From JBECKS01 sp040235395 (GTDB taxonomy: Bacteria; Pseudomonadota; Gammaproteobacteria; Pseudomonadales; JBECKS01), in NCBI GenBank assembly GCA_040235395.1, contig JBECKS010000053.1:1-42044 (forward strand): 42,044 nucleotides of DNA. The letters are read 5' to 3'. Positions 31,562 to 40,277 of the stretch are shown here, in pieces. The first letter of the stretch is position 1, and each line of letters opens with the position of its first letter. The notes beneath the pieces were generated by a model, which saw only the letters and a list, made by a program, of their open reading frames with translations, was not told where the DNA came from and searched no databases. A program made the translations under genes and the position numbers.

Positions 31562-34372
31562 ATGAATGATTTTGTAATAGGTCAACGTTGGTTAAGTGAA
31601 ACGGAAACGGATTTAGGCTTGGGAATTGTCAAGGAGAGTGATTACCGCCTAGTTACAATTTACTTCCCTGGCGCAGAAGAAGAACGCGTCTATGCAAAGG
31701 ATAATGCACCTTTATCACGGGTTAATTATAAGGCTGGCGACGATATAGAGCTGGCTAGCGGTGAACAGTATCAAGTCACTGCTGTTGAAGAAGTAAAGGG
31801 CCTGCTCTTTTATCAGGTGGAAGTGGAAGCCGGAGAAGAAAATTCGTTCACTGCCATTCCTGAAACCCAGTTGAGTCACATACTAAAACTCAAGCAGGCG
31901 GAAGACCGGTTATTTTCAAGGCAGATAGATTCACCACGCTGGTTTGAATTACGCCATGCTGCCTTACAGGCGCAGCATGCCATTCAGTCAAGAAGTGTGA
32001 GTGGTTTGACAGGTGCCCGAGTTGACCTGATTCCCCATCAACTTTACATCGCTCACGAAATTGCACAGCGTCATGCGCCCAGAGTCTTACTTGCTGATGA
32101 AGTCGGATTGGGAAAAACCATTGAAGCGGGTTTGATTATTCATCAACAAATCGTCACGCAAAGAGCTGAGCGTGTCTTGATTGTGGTTCCGAAATCGCTA
32201 ACGCATCAGTGGTTTGTTGAAATGTATAGGCGCTTCAATCTGCATTTCAGTATTTTTGATAGGGCGCGTGTTGAAGAGACAGCAGACTCAAGTACCGATA
32301 ATGCATTTGCAAGTCAGCAGTTAATTCTTTGTAGTCTGGATTTTCTCTTATCAGAGCAAGCGCAATCCATGTTATCCGTAGATTGGGATCTGGTAGTGGT
32401 GGATGAAGCGCATCATCTTGACTGGCACCCTGATGAAGTGAGTGCCGAATATGCCATGGTGGAAAAGCTTTCGCAGCAATCGAAAGGCTTGTTATTGCTT
32501 ACGGCTACACCAGAACAATTAGGTATCGAAGGACACTTCGCACGTTTGAGATTGCTTGATCCTGAAAGGTTTTCCTCTCTGGATGATTTTCTGAATCAGC
32601 AACAGCATTACCATCAACTGGCTGATCTAGTTGATAGGCTTTCTTCTATTGAAACCATTGATGAAGTGTTAAAGCAGGAACTCCGTGCTTTCCTGACAGC
32701 AGAGGAACTTGAAGAGAAAAATATTCCAGAAATCATTGATGAACTTCTTGAATGTTATGGAACAGGAAGGGTTTTATTCCGTAACACGCGTAAGAATATT
32801 CAGGGCTTTCCAAAAAGAAAGGTGTTTTCCTATCCTCTGGAGCCTGATGTTAATTCCATCACAGGGAGTGAATTATTAAATCGCCTATATCCTGAAACCG
32901 CAGCGGAGAATGAAGAGTGGTGTCAGCAGGATGCGCGTGTTGAATGGTTATTATCTTTTTGTAAGCAGCATCCCAATGAAAAGATATTACTGATTTGCGC
33001 CTTGAAAAATACTGCTATGGAGCTGGAGCTTTTCCTGCGTTATCGAAAGGGTTTCAAGACAGCTGTTTTTCATGAAGACATGGATTTAATCAGTCGTGAT
33101 AGGGCAGCGGCTTATTTTGCTGATAGTGAAGATGGTGCGCAGATTCTGGTGTGCTCTGAAATTGGAAGTGAAGGGCGTAATTTCCAGTTTTCGAGTCATC
33201 TTGTGTTGTTTGATTTGCCTTTGATTCCAGACTTGCTAGAGCAACGTATTGGACGACTCGACCGTATTGGCCAGAAAAATGATATTCATATCCATGTGCC
33301 TTTCTGTAGGGGAAGTGCCCAGTCATTGTTATTTGATTGGTATCACCAAGGTATGCATGCTTTTGAACATACCAATCCTGCTGGAGAAGCGATTTATGCA
33401 CATTGTGAAACTCAGCTACTGGATGCACTTAGTGAATTATCGGATGAAAGCTTACAACAGCAATTAATCGAAGAAACCAGAAATTTTACGCTGTCTTTAA
33501 GGGAAGAGCTTGAGCAGGGTAGAGATCGTCTTCTAGAGAGAGCGTCCTATCGTGATGATGTAGCTAGGGATTTGGTAGCAAACATCCAGAAGGAACAATC
33601 TCATACTCCCCAGGATTTTCTGGAAACGGTATTTGATCATTTTGGTGTTCAGTGTGAAGAGCATTCAGAACATTGCAGTGTGTTGCATCCGACTGATCAT
33701 ATGTTCATGGGAGAGTTCCCGTATTTGCCAAGCGATGGTCTAACATTAACTTACAGTCGACAGATTGCCCTAAGTCGAGAAGATATGAGTTTCATGACTT
33801 GGGAACATCCTATGGCTTTGGCTTCCATCGATATGGTGTTGGCTAATGAAAAAGGTAAAGCCTGTGTTGCTGTTCTGAAAAACAAGGCGGTGAAGCCGGG
33901 TACGCTTTTACTGGAGTGTCTCTTTAGATTGGAAACCATTGCTCCTAAACATTTTCAGGCTAATCGTTTTCTGCCGGTTACTATGGTTCGTTTACTTCTG
34001 GATGGTCAAGGGCGCGATTTATCTGCCAGTGTCAGTCATTCCAATATCAATAAGCAGGTGCACAAACTTCAGAAAAATATTGGCAAGAAGGTGTTAGCGA
34101 GTGAAGAAAAGCGTATAGCAAGTTTAATGATGAAAGCGCAGGAAATTGCCAAGCAAAAAGCTGAGAGCGTAAAAATCGTCGCATTAACGGAAATGGAAGC
34201 ACTATTGGATGAAGAATACCGGCGCTTGGAATTACTAAAGCAGCGTAATGCAGGTATTCGTGAAGAAGAGTTGAATTATTTGATGGAAACAAAACTCGCT
34301 TTGACAAGCTTTATACAAGACGCTGCCTGTCAGTTGGATGCTGTAAGAGTGATGGTAACCACCAACGAATAA
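31562..34372 (+). CDS. rapA: RNA polymerase-associated ATPase RapA
   Basis: 936-residue Swi2/Snf2-type ATPase that binds RNA polymerase and helps it recycle after transcription. The N-terminal Tudor-like part starts FVIGQRWLSETETDLGLG, matching E. coli RapA from its own start, which fixes the ATG at 31562. Walker A is DEVGLGKT (179-186, Lys185) and the Walker B is DEAH (281-284). LLLLTATPEQLG and, in the second RecA lobe, CSEIGSEGRNFQFSSHLVLFDLP with EQRIGRLDRIGQ carry helicase motifs III, V and VI. The C-terminal part also aligns with E. coli, including YSRQIALSREDMSFMTWEHP (shortened: ALSRED). It is slightly shorter than the E. coli protein (968). A strong terminator follows. Confidence 0.96.
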   Translation: MNDFVIGQRWLSETETDLGLGIVKESDYRLVTIYFPGAEEERVYAKDNAPLSRVNYKAGDDIELASGEQYQVTAVEEVKGLLFYQVEVEAGEENSFTAIPETQLSHILKLKQAEDRLFSRQIDSPRWFELRHAALQAQHAIQSRSVSGLTGARVDLIPHQLYIAHEIAQRHAPRVLLADEVGLGKTIEAGLIIHQQIVTQRAERVLIVVPKSLTHQWFVEMYRRFNLHFSIFDRARVEETADSSTDNAFASQQLILCSLDFLLSEQAQSMLSVDWDLVVVDEAHHLDWHPDEVSAEYAMVEKLSQQSKGLLLLTATPEQLGIEGHFARLRLLDPERFSSLDDFLNQQQHYHQLADLVDRLSSIETIDEVLKQELRAFLTAEELEEKNIPEIIDELLECYGTGRVLFRNTRKNIQGFPKRKVFSYPLEPDVNSITGSELLNRLYPETAAENEEWCQQDARVEWLLSFCKQHPNEKILLICALKNTAMELELFLRYRKGFKTAVFHEDMDLISRDRAAAYFADSEDGAQILVCSEIGSEGRNFQFSSHLVLFDLPLIPDLLEQRIGRLDRIGQKNDIHIHVPFCRGSAQSLLFDWYHQGMHAFEHTNPAGEAIYAHCETQLLDALSELSDESLQQQLIEETRNFTLSLREELEQGRDRLLERASYRDDVARDLVANIQKEQSHTPQDFLETVFDHFGVQCEEHSEHCSVLHPTDHMFMGEFPYLPSDGLTLTYSRQIALSREDMSFMTWEHPMALASIDMVLANEKGKACVAVLKNKAVKPGTLLLECLFRLETIAPKHFQANRFLPVTMVRLLLDGQGRDLSASVSHSNINKQVHKLQKNIGKKVLASEEKRIASLMMKAQEIAKQKAESVKIVALTEMEALLDEEYRRLELLKQRNAGIREEELNYLMETKLALTSFIQDAACQLDAVRVMVTTNE

Positions 34373-34395
34373 AGTCTGGAAAAACTTCTGGAAAT

Positions 34396-34423
34396 AAAAA
34401 AGGCAGCCTAAGCTGCCTTTTTT
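34396..34423. terminator. Bidirectional terminator between rapA and the SCP2 gene
   Basis: AAAAAAGGCAGC (34396-34407) pairs perfectly with GCTGCCTTTTTT (34412-34423) around CTAA. It is 23 bases after the rapA stop and 16 bases beyond the end of the convergent SCP2 gene, with T tracts on both strands. Confidence 0.93.
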
Positions 34424-34439
34424 GCTTACTAAAAAGAAA

Positions 34440-34850
34440 TTACCAAGTGGTCATTTCTTCGATTTTTGCGCCAATGGCTTCAGCACCATCACCGCCAAGA
34501 CCTGGCATACCACCACCCATGCTTTGCATTTGCATAAGCTGGCTCATATCACCTTCCACTTTAATCTGTCCGCTCATGAAAGCTTGCATGGCAGCGCTTT
34601 GATCTTTCTCGACAAACAATTTTTTAGCTACTTCAGCAGGAAGAATCAAAGTTGTTTTGCCTTCTGCAGAGTGACCAGTAATTAATTCGCCTCCTTGAAC
34701 GCTAGCTTTTTCTTCTCCGTCATCATAAGTGATGGTGAAGTTAAGGCTAACTGATTTTGCGCTTTCTGGTACTTCAATCTCACCAAGGCTTTCACGGAAT
34801 TTGTTGATTTCGTTAATCCAGCCTTCGCTCATAAAACGATGTGTGCTCAT
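34440..34850 (-). CDS. SCP2 sterol/lipid-carrier domain protein
   Basis: 136-residue soluble protein made of one SCP2 domain, a fold that holds fatty acyl-CoA, sterols or other lipids in a hydrophobic pocket. Visible family blocks are VSLNFTITYDDGEEKASVQGGELITG, then KTTLILPAEVAKKLFV and AMQAFMSGQIKVEGDMSQLMQMQ, the last being the typical lid and pocket helix. A Met- and Gly-rich segment (GGGMPGLGGDG) precedes the C-terminal amphipathic helix. There is no signal peptide. It stands alone, with its own promoter region of about 200 bases upstream. It fits with the acyl-CoA enzymes elsewhere in the window. Confidence 0.88.
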   Translation of the reverse strand: MSTHRFMSEGWINEINKFRESLGEIEVPESAKSVSLNFTITYDDGEEKASVQGGELITGHSAEGKTTLILPAEVAKKLFVEKDQSAAMQAFMSGQIKVEGDMSQLMQMQSMGGGMPGLGGDGAEAIGAKIEEMTTW

Positions 34851-35035
34851 TTTATATCTCCAATTTTTAAGGTATTTAAGACCAATTTCCCTAGCCTTGT
34901 TATGCTAGGCCATCTCACGCGGCGTTTGAGCTCGCCTTCGTAGAGGCACAGTTATACGCGGTTTTATTTCAAATTAAAACAGTTGTTTGAATCTTTTTGT
35001 CATGTTTTGTAACTTATTGATTTTTAAATAAAAAT

Positions 35036-35041
35036 TATAAT
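35036..35041 (+). promoter_or_regulatory. Candidate -10 element of the EEP-fold enzyme gene
   Basis: A perfect TATAAT in an AT-rich tract 22 bases before the ATG at 35064. No good -35 hexamer lies at the usual distance, so this is a weak call. It would give a leader of about 15 bases. Confidence 0.3.
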
Positions 35042-35063
35042 TTCATAAAAATAGAGGATGGTC

Positions 35064-36035
35064 ATGCGTTTGAGACTGGTCAGTATCCTGATTTGCTATG
35101 CATTGTTTGACCAGCTTCATGCAGAGCCACTGACGTTTACATTGATGAGTTACAACATTCAGCAGATGGGTTACCCATCAGGGCTTACCCTTCATTTTGA
35201 AAAAGAGCGTCTGCAAAAACTGCCTGAACGTATTCTGGAAATGAGTGAATTGCCTGATGTTATTGTGTTTCAGGAAGCTTTCCTGCCTACGGCAAGGAGT
35301 TTTCTATTGGCAAAGCTTGTGAACGTTTATCCCTATAGCACCGAGATTGGAGGGGAGAATTGTGAGTCTGATGCATGGACAGAGCATCCACTTAATTGCA
35401 AAGAGAACCTCAGGAAATTCCTTACTCATAATAGTGGTGTGTTTATTCTTAGTCGCTGGCCAATTCTTGAAGCTAGAAGCCTGACTTATGAACACATTCG
35501 GGTTAGTTACACCTTTGATTTTATGGCAAGAAAGGGTGCGGTTTATGCCTTGATTGAAAAGCAGGGGAGTTATTTCCATGTTGTTGGAACCCATTTGCAG
35601 GCAGATGAGGGAAGCCATGATATTCGTATGGCGCAGTTGAGAGAAATGATGGCGTGGATAAGCCCTCTTTCCATTCCAGAAAAGGATGTGCTGGTTTTTG
35701 CAGGAGACTTTAATATCAGCTCACTTAACGTTCAGGAACTCGAGGCACTAAAACAGATGACTTTTTCGGAAGTCAGTCTTGATGAACATGCTATGCAATC
35801 AGTTTCACCCTCAAGCAATGCCTATCTTGATTTGATTTATGGTGGGGATCAGGAAAAGACACTGGATTACATTCTGGTATCAAAACGTCACAAACAAACT
35901 ATAAATAATCAAATATTACGAGTGCTAGATTTCAAATCCAGTACTGCCTGGGAAGGAAAAACCTTGTGGAAAAGCACTTATTCAATGAAGGATATTTCAG
36001 ATCATTATCCAGTACTTTTGAGCATGGAGTTTTAG
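35064..36035 (+). CDS. Exported endonuclease/exonuclease/phosphatase-fold enzyme (sphingomyelinase-like)
   Basis: 323 residues with a signal peptide cut near residue 20 (LHA/EPLTF). The metal-dependent phosphodiesterase fold shows its motifs in order: MSYNI (Asn31), FQEAF (Glu71), VGTHLQAD, FAGDFNISS, LDYILVS and a closing SDHYPV (Asp313-His314). This arrangement is closest to neutral sphingomyelinase C-type and related exported hydrolases, so phospholipid is a likely substrate, but a nuclease cannot be excluded. Two cysteines (NCESDAW and LNCKENL) in an inserted loop may form a disulfide. The start at 35064 rather than the in-frame ATG at 35058 is set by AGAGGA at 35053-35058, five bases ahead. 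Confidence 0.87.
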   Translation: MRLRLVSILICYALFDQLHAEPLTFTLMSYNIQQMGYPSGLTLHFEKERLQKLPERILEMSELPDVIVFQEAFLPTARSFLLAKLVNVYPYSTEIGGENCESDAWTEHPLNCKENLRKFLTHNSGVFILSRWPILEARSLTYEHIRVSYTFDFMARKGAVYALIEKQGSYFHVVGTHLQADEGSHDIRMAQLREMMAWISPLSIPEKDVLVFAGDFNISSLNVQELEALKQMTFSEVSLDEHAMQSVSPSSNAYLDLIYGGDQEKTLDYILVSKRHKQTINNQILRVLDFKSSTAWEGKTLWKSTYSMKDISDHYPVLLSMEF

Positions 36036-36206
36036 AAGCTCTGAGTTGAGCGTAGTTGGTTTGCATGCCTAGCTTGAATAGTTCTGTTGATGATTTATAT
36101 TGTTTTCTTTAATCGTTATTCCTTTTAAGGAAGGATTATAAGCATGCGTAATTCCTTGTGGTAATCATGCATATTCATCAAAACCTTAGTGAGGGAGAAA
36201 TTCCAA

Positions 36207-36650
36207 ATGAAACAGAAAACATTCCTGATTCTAACAGCTTTCCTGTTTAGCTCATTATTCACGTTGTCAGCCAGTGCATGGGGGGTTGTTACCAAGCCAA
36301 ACTGGAAATTTGTTAACTCAATGGGTGGTATCAGTGTAGATGAGCTTGAAATGATTGATGGTATTTATTATTTGCCCGTAAAAATGAGTGTTGCGAGTTA
36401 CAAACCGGGCACCAAATCTGAAATGGTTTGTACGAACACTTCGACGAGAGTGGCTGGAAAGATGATTTGGGTCTATGTGCGAACTGATTCCAGAAAAAAT
36501 GCACCAAGAGCAAGCGCACAATGCCCCAAAGCCAAGGTTGGTATCATTCCTGATGGTAAATATAGAGTTCTCTATGTTGATGAAACCAAAGATGAGAAAT
36601 ATCCCATTGGAGAGGTAGAAGCCAGTCTGGCAAATGTAGAAGGTAACTAG
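36207..36650 (+). CDS. Small exported protein of unknown function
   Basis: 147 residues with a clean signal peptide (cleavage after SASA, before WGVVTKP). AGGGAG at 36192-36197 lies nine bases before the ATG at 36207; a GTG at 36189 opens the frame but has no such site. The mature part is a compact beta-rich domain with two cysteines (MVCTNTS and SAQCPKA) that probably form a disulfide in the periplasm. It ends in an acidic-basic strand pattern (YRVLYVDETKDEKYPIGEVEASL). I do not recognise the family. It converges on the DUF6316-like gene and no terminator is visible between them. Confidence 0.75.
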   Translation: MKQKTFLILTAFLFSSLFTLSASAWGVVTKPNWKFVNSMGGISVDELEMIDGIYYLPVKMSVASYKPGTKSEMVCTNTSTRVAGKMIWVYVRTDSRKNAPRASAQCPKAKVGIIPDGKYRVLYVDETKDEKYPIGEVEASLANVEGN

Positions 36651-36670
36651 CGTTATTTGAGGATTGATAG

Positions 36671-36910
36671 TCAGGAGCTTGCAAGACTTTCAGCGTTTTC
36701 GGTTTTATTAGCCTCTTGCATATGCTTGACGTAAAGGCTGAGCTCACGTTCAGCCTGCATTCTCGTCTCGAAAGGACCTTCTTGCGTGTTTTCACGAGTC
36801 AGGAAGTAATAGTTTCCATTCATTACCATGATACGTTCTGAGCGGAAATGGGGTTTTGCCTCCTCCCCTTTTCTGGCTGTCAGCTTTTGGTGCTCACCTA
36901 GCTGATCCAT
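36671..36910 (-). CDS. DUF6316-like small protein
   Basis: 79-residue soluble protein. The centre, FRSERIMVMNGNYYFLTREN followed by EGPFETRMQAERELSLYV, matches my recollection of the DUF6316 pattern: R-x-x-R, NG-x-(W/Y)YF-x-TRE, GPF and A-E-x-x-L. Its function is unknown. N- and C-terminal ends are polar and probably flexible. It is encoded alone, between the small exported protein and the triheme lipoprotein cluster. The family name is from memory of the pattern and should be taken as provisional; the gene itself looks real. Confidence 0.7.
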   Translation of the reverse strand: MDQLGEHQKLTARKGEEAKPHFRSERIMVMNGNYYFLTRENTQEGPFETRMQAERELSLYVKHMQEANKTENAESLASS

Positions 36911-37040
36911 TATTTGCGCGCCCTTTGGTTTGTTTGAATTATTCTTTTAAAACTAATAGGTGTGTCTAGCCAGAACCGGTAAACAGACTGTTACAGTCTT
37001 TACTAGCAAATCCCGTACCGTTTCTTATTGGCTCTTGGGT

Positions 37041-39296
37041 CTATTGGCAAAGATTAGCTGCTTCGAGGCTAGTAAGAGGATCCCCGCAAATGGCGCCTTC
37101 ACGAATCCAGTTCAGCAATATCTGGTATTGCGCTTCACCAGCCAGCGTAGAGCGGTCAATTCGCACATCACCACCGTGATGGTTACCTGTGGGTTTGCGA
37201 AGCAATAAGGAGTTTTCAGGGTCTGCAAGATTTACTCTTGCGCGTACATGGCGATAAAGGTTGGTATTAACAGTGGCGGTTCCATCTACGTAGTAGGAAT
37301 AGAAAACTGGAATACCATCATAAGTTCCAGTATAGCCACCATTGACAGCAAGATGTGCCGCATGAGAGCGATGGCAGTTGGCACAGTTGGTTTCTGCCTG
37401 AGAACCCATAATGTTGTTCATGATGTCATCTACAAAGGTCAGTTCAGTCTGTGATTTCTGTAAGGGTGAGCTCGCTGAATCATCGATAGTCAGGGTGGTC
37501 TGCTGGCTATCATTTCCCAAGTCGTTAGTGACGGTTAGTTTTAGAACATAGTTGCCATTCATGTCAGCAGTGAAAACAGGATTTGCAATGGCGTTATTAC
37601 TGAAATTCGCTGTTGCGCCACCTGGTTGGCTGACAATGCTCCATAAGTAGGTTTTGGCATATAAACTTGCAGAAGCGTTTAACTGAACAGGAGACCATGC
37701 TGTTCTGTTTTCGCCAGGTTTCGCGAATGGTCTGCCAGGCTCCATGGGTAGATTATTAAGGTCATAAAGATCAAATCCATGAAGGAAGGATGCCAGAATG
37801 GCAGGCGCGCCTTCGGGCTCAGCCCAGAAGGCTTTATAGTTGAGCAAGGACAGAGGCATGATGCCGCGCTTATAAACGTAATCAATGACTTTATCGTTGT
37901 AAGAAATGAATTTTTCGTAAGATGAGAAATTAATATCGTTGGCACTGTTGTTTACTTCAGCAACTGTTTTACCTCGAATGGAATGACAGCTTATGCAATG
38001 GGGTTGAATGACTTCGGAGTAAAGCTGTTCCACGCCATCCGGTCGACTTGGGTCTTCTGTCCAGCCTGCTGGTATGAAGGTGTCATCATAAGTTGCAAGA
38101 GGAAAGCCTGCACCACCATAACGACCTTCAGACAGTTCAAGTGCGAAGGTGCTATCCCAGCGATTCGGATTGGTTACATCCTGCGCGCCTATCTCCAGAT
38201 AAACTTCATTAACATACTGGTTGATAATCTTGATATCAGGTTCGATGAGAGCTTGTTGGAACATGCCGGTATCTGCAAACTCAAAGGTATCCACTTCCAG
38301 CTGATTGAGCTTGGCTGTTTTCAGTGAAATCATCTGGAAATCACCGTTTTCGTCTAGCGGCAACAGGCGAGCGCCATGACAGACAAGACAAGGAATAGGC
38401 ATCTGCTTTTCACCACGTCCGTCAAGATTTGCAGTATCCATTCGATATTCAATGTTAGTTCCCTGAGGAATTTTCCTGAAAGTGAAGAACTTGAGAATTC
38501 TTTCTGAAAATGGATCAAGAGGGTCTATGGGGGTGAATTCAATCGCATTGGTGCCAATATGGTACTGGCTCATTTCCTCGATGGCTGCGACGACGTTAGC
38601 ACTGCTGTATTGACCTTCAGTTCCCCCGAGGTCTGCAGCATAGTTTTGTACAAAGAAACTGATGTCACCCGTAACAATATCTTTCCGAGCGTACATATTT
38701 CTGCCATATCCCAAATCTTTGGTGTCCCTAAAAACAACATGAACATCGTAACCCTGATTAAATCCATTTTTGTTTTGCCAGTCAGTCAGTGTCAGCCTTT
38801 CATCATTAGGGTCAACGGCGCGATAGTAAGCATCGGTGTAGGTCTGCGAATCTATCTGGCTGACAGGTAAATCAATCTCATCACCTTCAGCGACAATGAC
38901 ACCGTTTTTCAGGAGATAGAGATAGGTATCAACGGCAGAGGTTGTCGTGGTAGTCAGGCCACCTGCAACATTTAAAGTCAGGGTATGGTAGGGGTTATTG
39001 CTTGGGTCGGGATCAAGTCCACCTGATGATCCCCATGAACCTTGAAGATTGCTAGTGGTGCCATTGATATTAACGGAAATTGCGTAGGTGCCACTGACGC
39101 CAGTAAGTTGTGTGGCAACAACAAGTGTATATGAGCCAGCACCAAGACTTGCCTGTGTATTGATAAACTGCAGGAAGCTATCAGCTTCTTCAAAGGTAAG
39201 CGCTGCAGATTCAGGTCTAGGTGTGTCACCACGTTCACTACAGCCGCTAAGCGCAGTGAAGAAAATGAAAAACAATGTCAGGATTTTTCGATTCAC
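37041..39296 (-). CDS. Triheme c-type cytochrome lipoprotein
   Basis: 751 residues. The signal peptide ends in a lipobox (LSGC, Cys19), so the mature protein is lipid-anchored, probably to the outer membrane. Three CxxCH heme sites are visible: Cys303/Cys306/His307 (CLVCH), Cys434/Cys437/His438 (CISCH) and Cys638/Cys641/His642 (CANCH). An N-terminal region of about 150 residues is beta-rich and Gly/Thr/Ser-rich. A PKD/Ig-like segment lies between the second and third hemes (about 540-610: LNASASLYAKTYLWSIVSQPGG, shortened: YLWSIVSQPGG). The start is only two bases past the end of the barrel gene on the same strand, so the two are translationally coupled. The combination suggests surface or periplasmic electron transfer or peroxidase/oxidase activity; the reaction is unknown. 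Confidence 0.88.
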   Translation of the reverse strand: MNRKILTLFFIFFTALSGCSERGDTPRPESAALTFEEADSFLQFINTQASLGAGSYTLVVATQLTGVSGTYAISVNINGTTSNLQGSWGSSGGLDPDPSNNPYHTLTLNVAGGLTTTTTSAVDTYLYLLKNGVIVAEGDEIDLPVSQIDSQTYTDAYYRAVDPNDERLTLTDWQNKNGFNQGYDVHVVFRDTKDLGYGRNMYARKDIVTGDISFFVQNYAADLGGTEGQYSSANVVAAIEEMSQYHIGTNAIEFTPIDPLDPFSERILKFFTFRKIPQGTNIEYRMDTANLDGRGEKQMPIPCLVCHGARLLPLDENGDFQMISLKTAKLNQLEVDTFEFADTGMFQQALIEPDIKIINQYVNEVYLEIGAQDVTNPNRWDSTFALELSEGRYGGAGFPLATYDDTFIPAGWTEDPSRPDGVEQLYSEVIQPHCISCHSIRGKTVAEVNNSANDINFSSYEKFISYNDKVIDYVYKRGIMPLSLLNYKAFWAEPEGAPAILASFLHGFDLYDLNNLPMEPGRPFAKPGENRTAWSPVQLNASASLYAKTYLWSIVSQPGGATANFSNNAIANPVFTADMNGNYVLKLTVTNDLGNDSQQTTLTIDDSASSPLQKSQTELTFVDDIMNNIMGSQAETNCANCHRSHAAHLAVNGGYTGTYDGIPVFYSYYVDGTATVNTNLYRHVRARVNLADPENSLLLRKPTGNHHGGDVRIDRSTLAGEAQYQILLNWIREGAICGDPLTSLEAANLCQ

Positions 39297-39298
39297 TG

Positions 39299-40216
39299 TT
39301 AAAACCTCTTCATTAAGCTGCCGCTGAAAATGTCCCTAGTGTAGTCAGCACCAGCCTGACCGCTCACATCAGCATAGGTGTAGGATAGATCCAGCGCATT
39401 ACCATGACCGAAGCCATAATTGAGACCAAGCACAAAAACTGTTGTGCTTGCATCAACGCGATAAGCTCTCCAGGGGGTGACAGCGCTTGGGAATTCTTCG
39501 TTAAAAGCATCGTCCCACTGAATGTTGTTTGCACCTACAGCTAGGGCAATTGCAATTTCTTCAAAGGTATCAGCTCTCACGACAGAAAAGGTCTGACCCT
39601 GAATAAGGTTAATCGTACTGTAAGCAGATAACTTGTCGTTGATGCTGTAATCGCCACTAATGAAAAAACGGTAATCAGTGAGATCATAAACAGTGCTCTC
39701 TGAATCCCGGTATTTATAACCTAAGCCCACTGTCCCACTTACAATATCGGTGAGTCTTGCACTCATTAACATGGTTGTGTTGATGATGGTTGAGGTCTGC
39801 TGTCTGGTATCGTTATCTTCTACTTCATAATTAACGGAAAACTGGTAGAGAGGTGCTCGAAAACCGATACTGTTTTGCCAAAGTAAATCAGCATTCATGA
39901 CAATGGATCTTGAGCTTTGGCTTGCCACTTCCTTGTACTGTCTGGTTTTTAAACCAGTACTTACGTTAAGACCAAGCATGCGGTTAATTTCAAATTGATA
40001 ACCCATGGCAGCAGATGCTTCTGTCACCGTATCTGTTACCGAGTCTGTATCCAGCTTGGCCTGATTGACATTGGTGTCCCACTTGGTGGTGAGATCAAGA
40101 TCAAAAAAGAGATTATGAGGTTTTGAAAATGCACTGACAGGGAAAAACATCAGTGCTATTAAGCTTCCCTTTAAAAAATATTTTTTCAGGCAAAAAGCAG
40201 TGATTGACCGTTTCAA
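39299..40216 (-). CDS. Outer-membrane beta-barrel protein
   Basis: 305 residues with a signal peptide (to about residue 31, PVSAFS). The mature protein is a run of alternating polar and hydrophobic strands with no long hydrophobic helix (LFFDLDLTTKWDTN, GLGYKYRDSE, FVLGLNYGFGHGN, LDLSYTYADVSG). It ends in Phe (SGSLMKRF), the usual signal for insertion by the BAM machinery. Size suggests a barrel of about 12 to 14 strands. I cannot assign it to a named family. It is placed between the large surface protein (61 bases upstream) and the triheme lipoprotein (two bases downstream), so the three are probably one operon and may work as one envelope complex. Confidence 0.85.
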   Translation of the reverse strand: MKRSITAFCLKKYFLKGSLIALMFFPVSAFSKPHNLFFDLDLTTKWDTNVNQAKLDTDSVTDTVTEASAAMGYQFEINRMLGLNVSTGLKTRQYKEVASQSSRSIVMNADLLWQNSIGFRAPLYQFSVNYEVEDNDTRQQTSTIINTTMLMSARLTDIVSGTVGLGYKYRDSESTVYDLTDYRFFISGDYSINDKLSAYSTINLIQGQTFSVVRADTFEEIAIALAVGANNIQWDDAFNEEFPSAVTPWRAYRVDASTTVFVLGLNYGFGHGNALDLSYTYADVSGQAGADYTRDIFSGSLMKRF

Positions 40217-40277
40217 AATATTGTTTCCTTCTATCTATCTTTAGACTATCTGATGAATTTGTTAGTGATTGCTTTAC

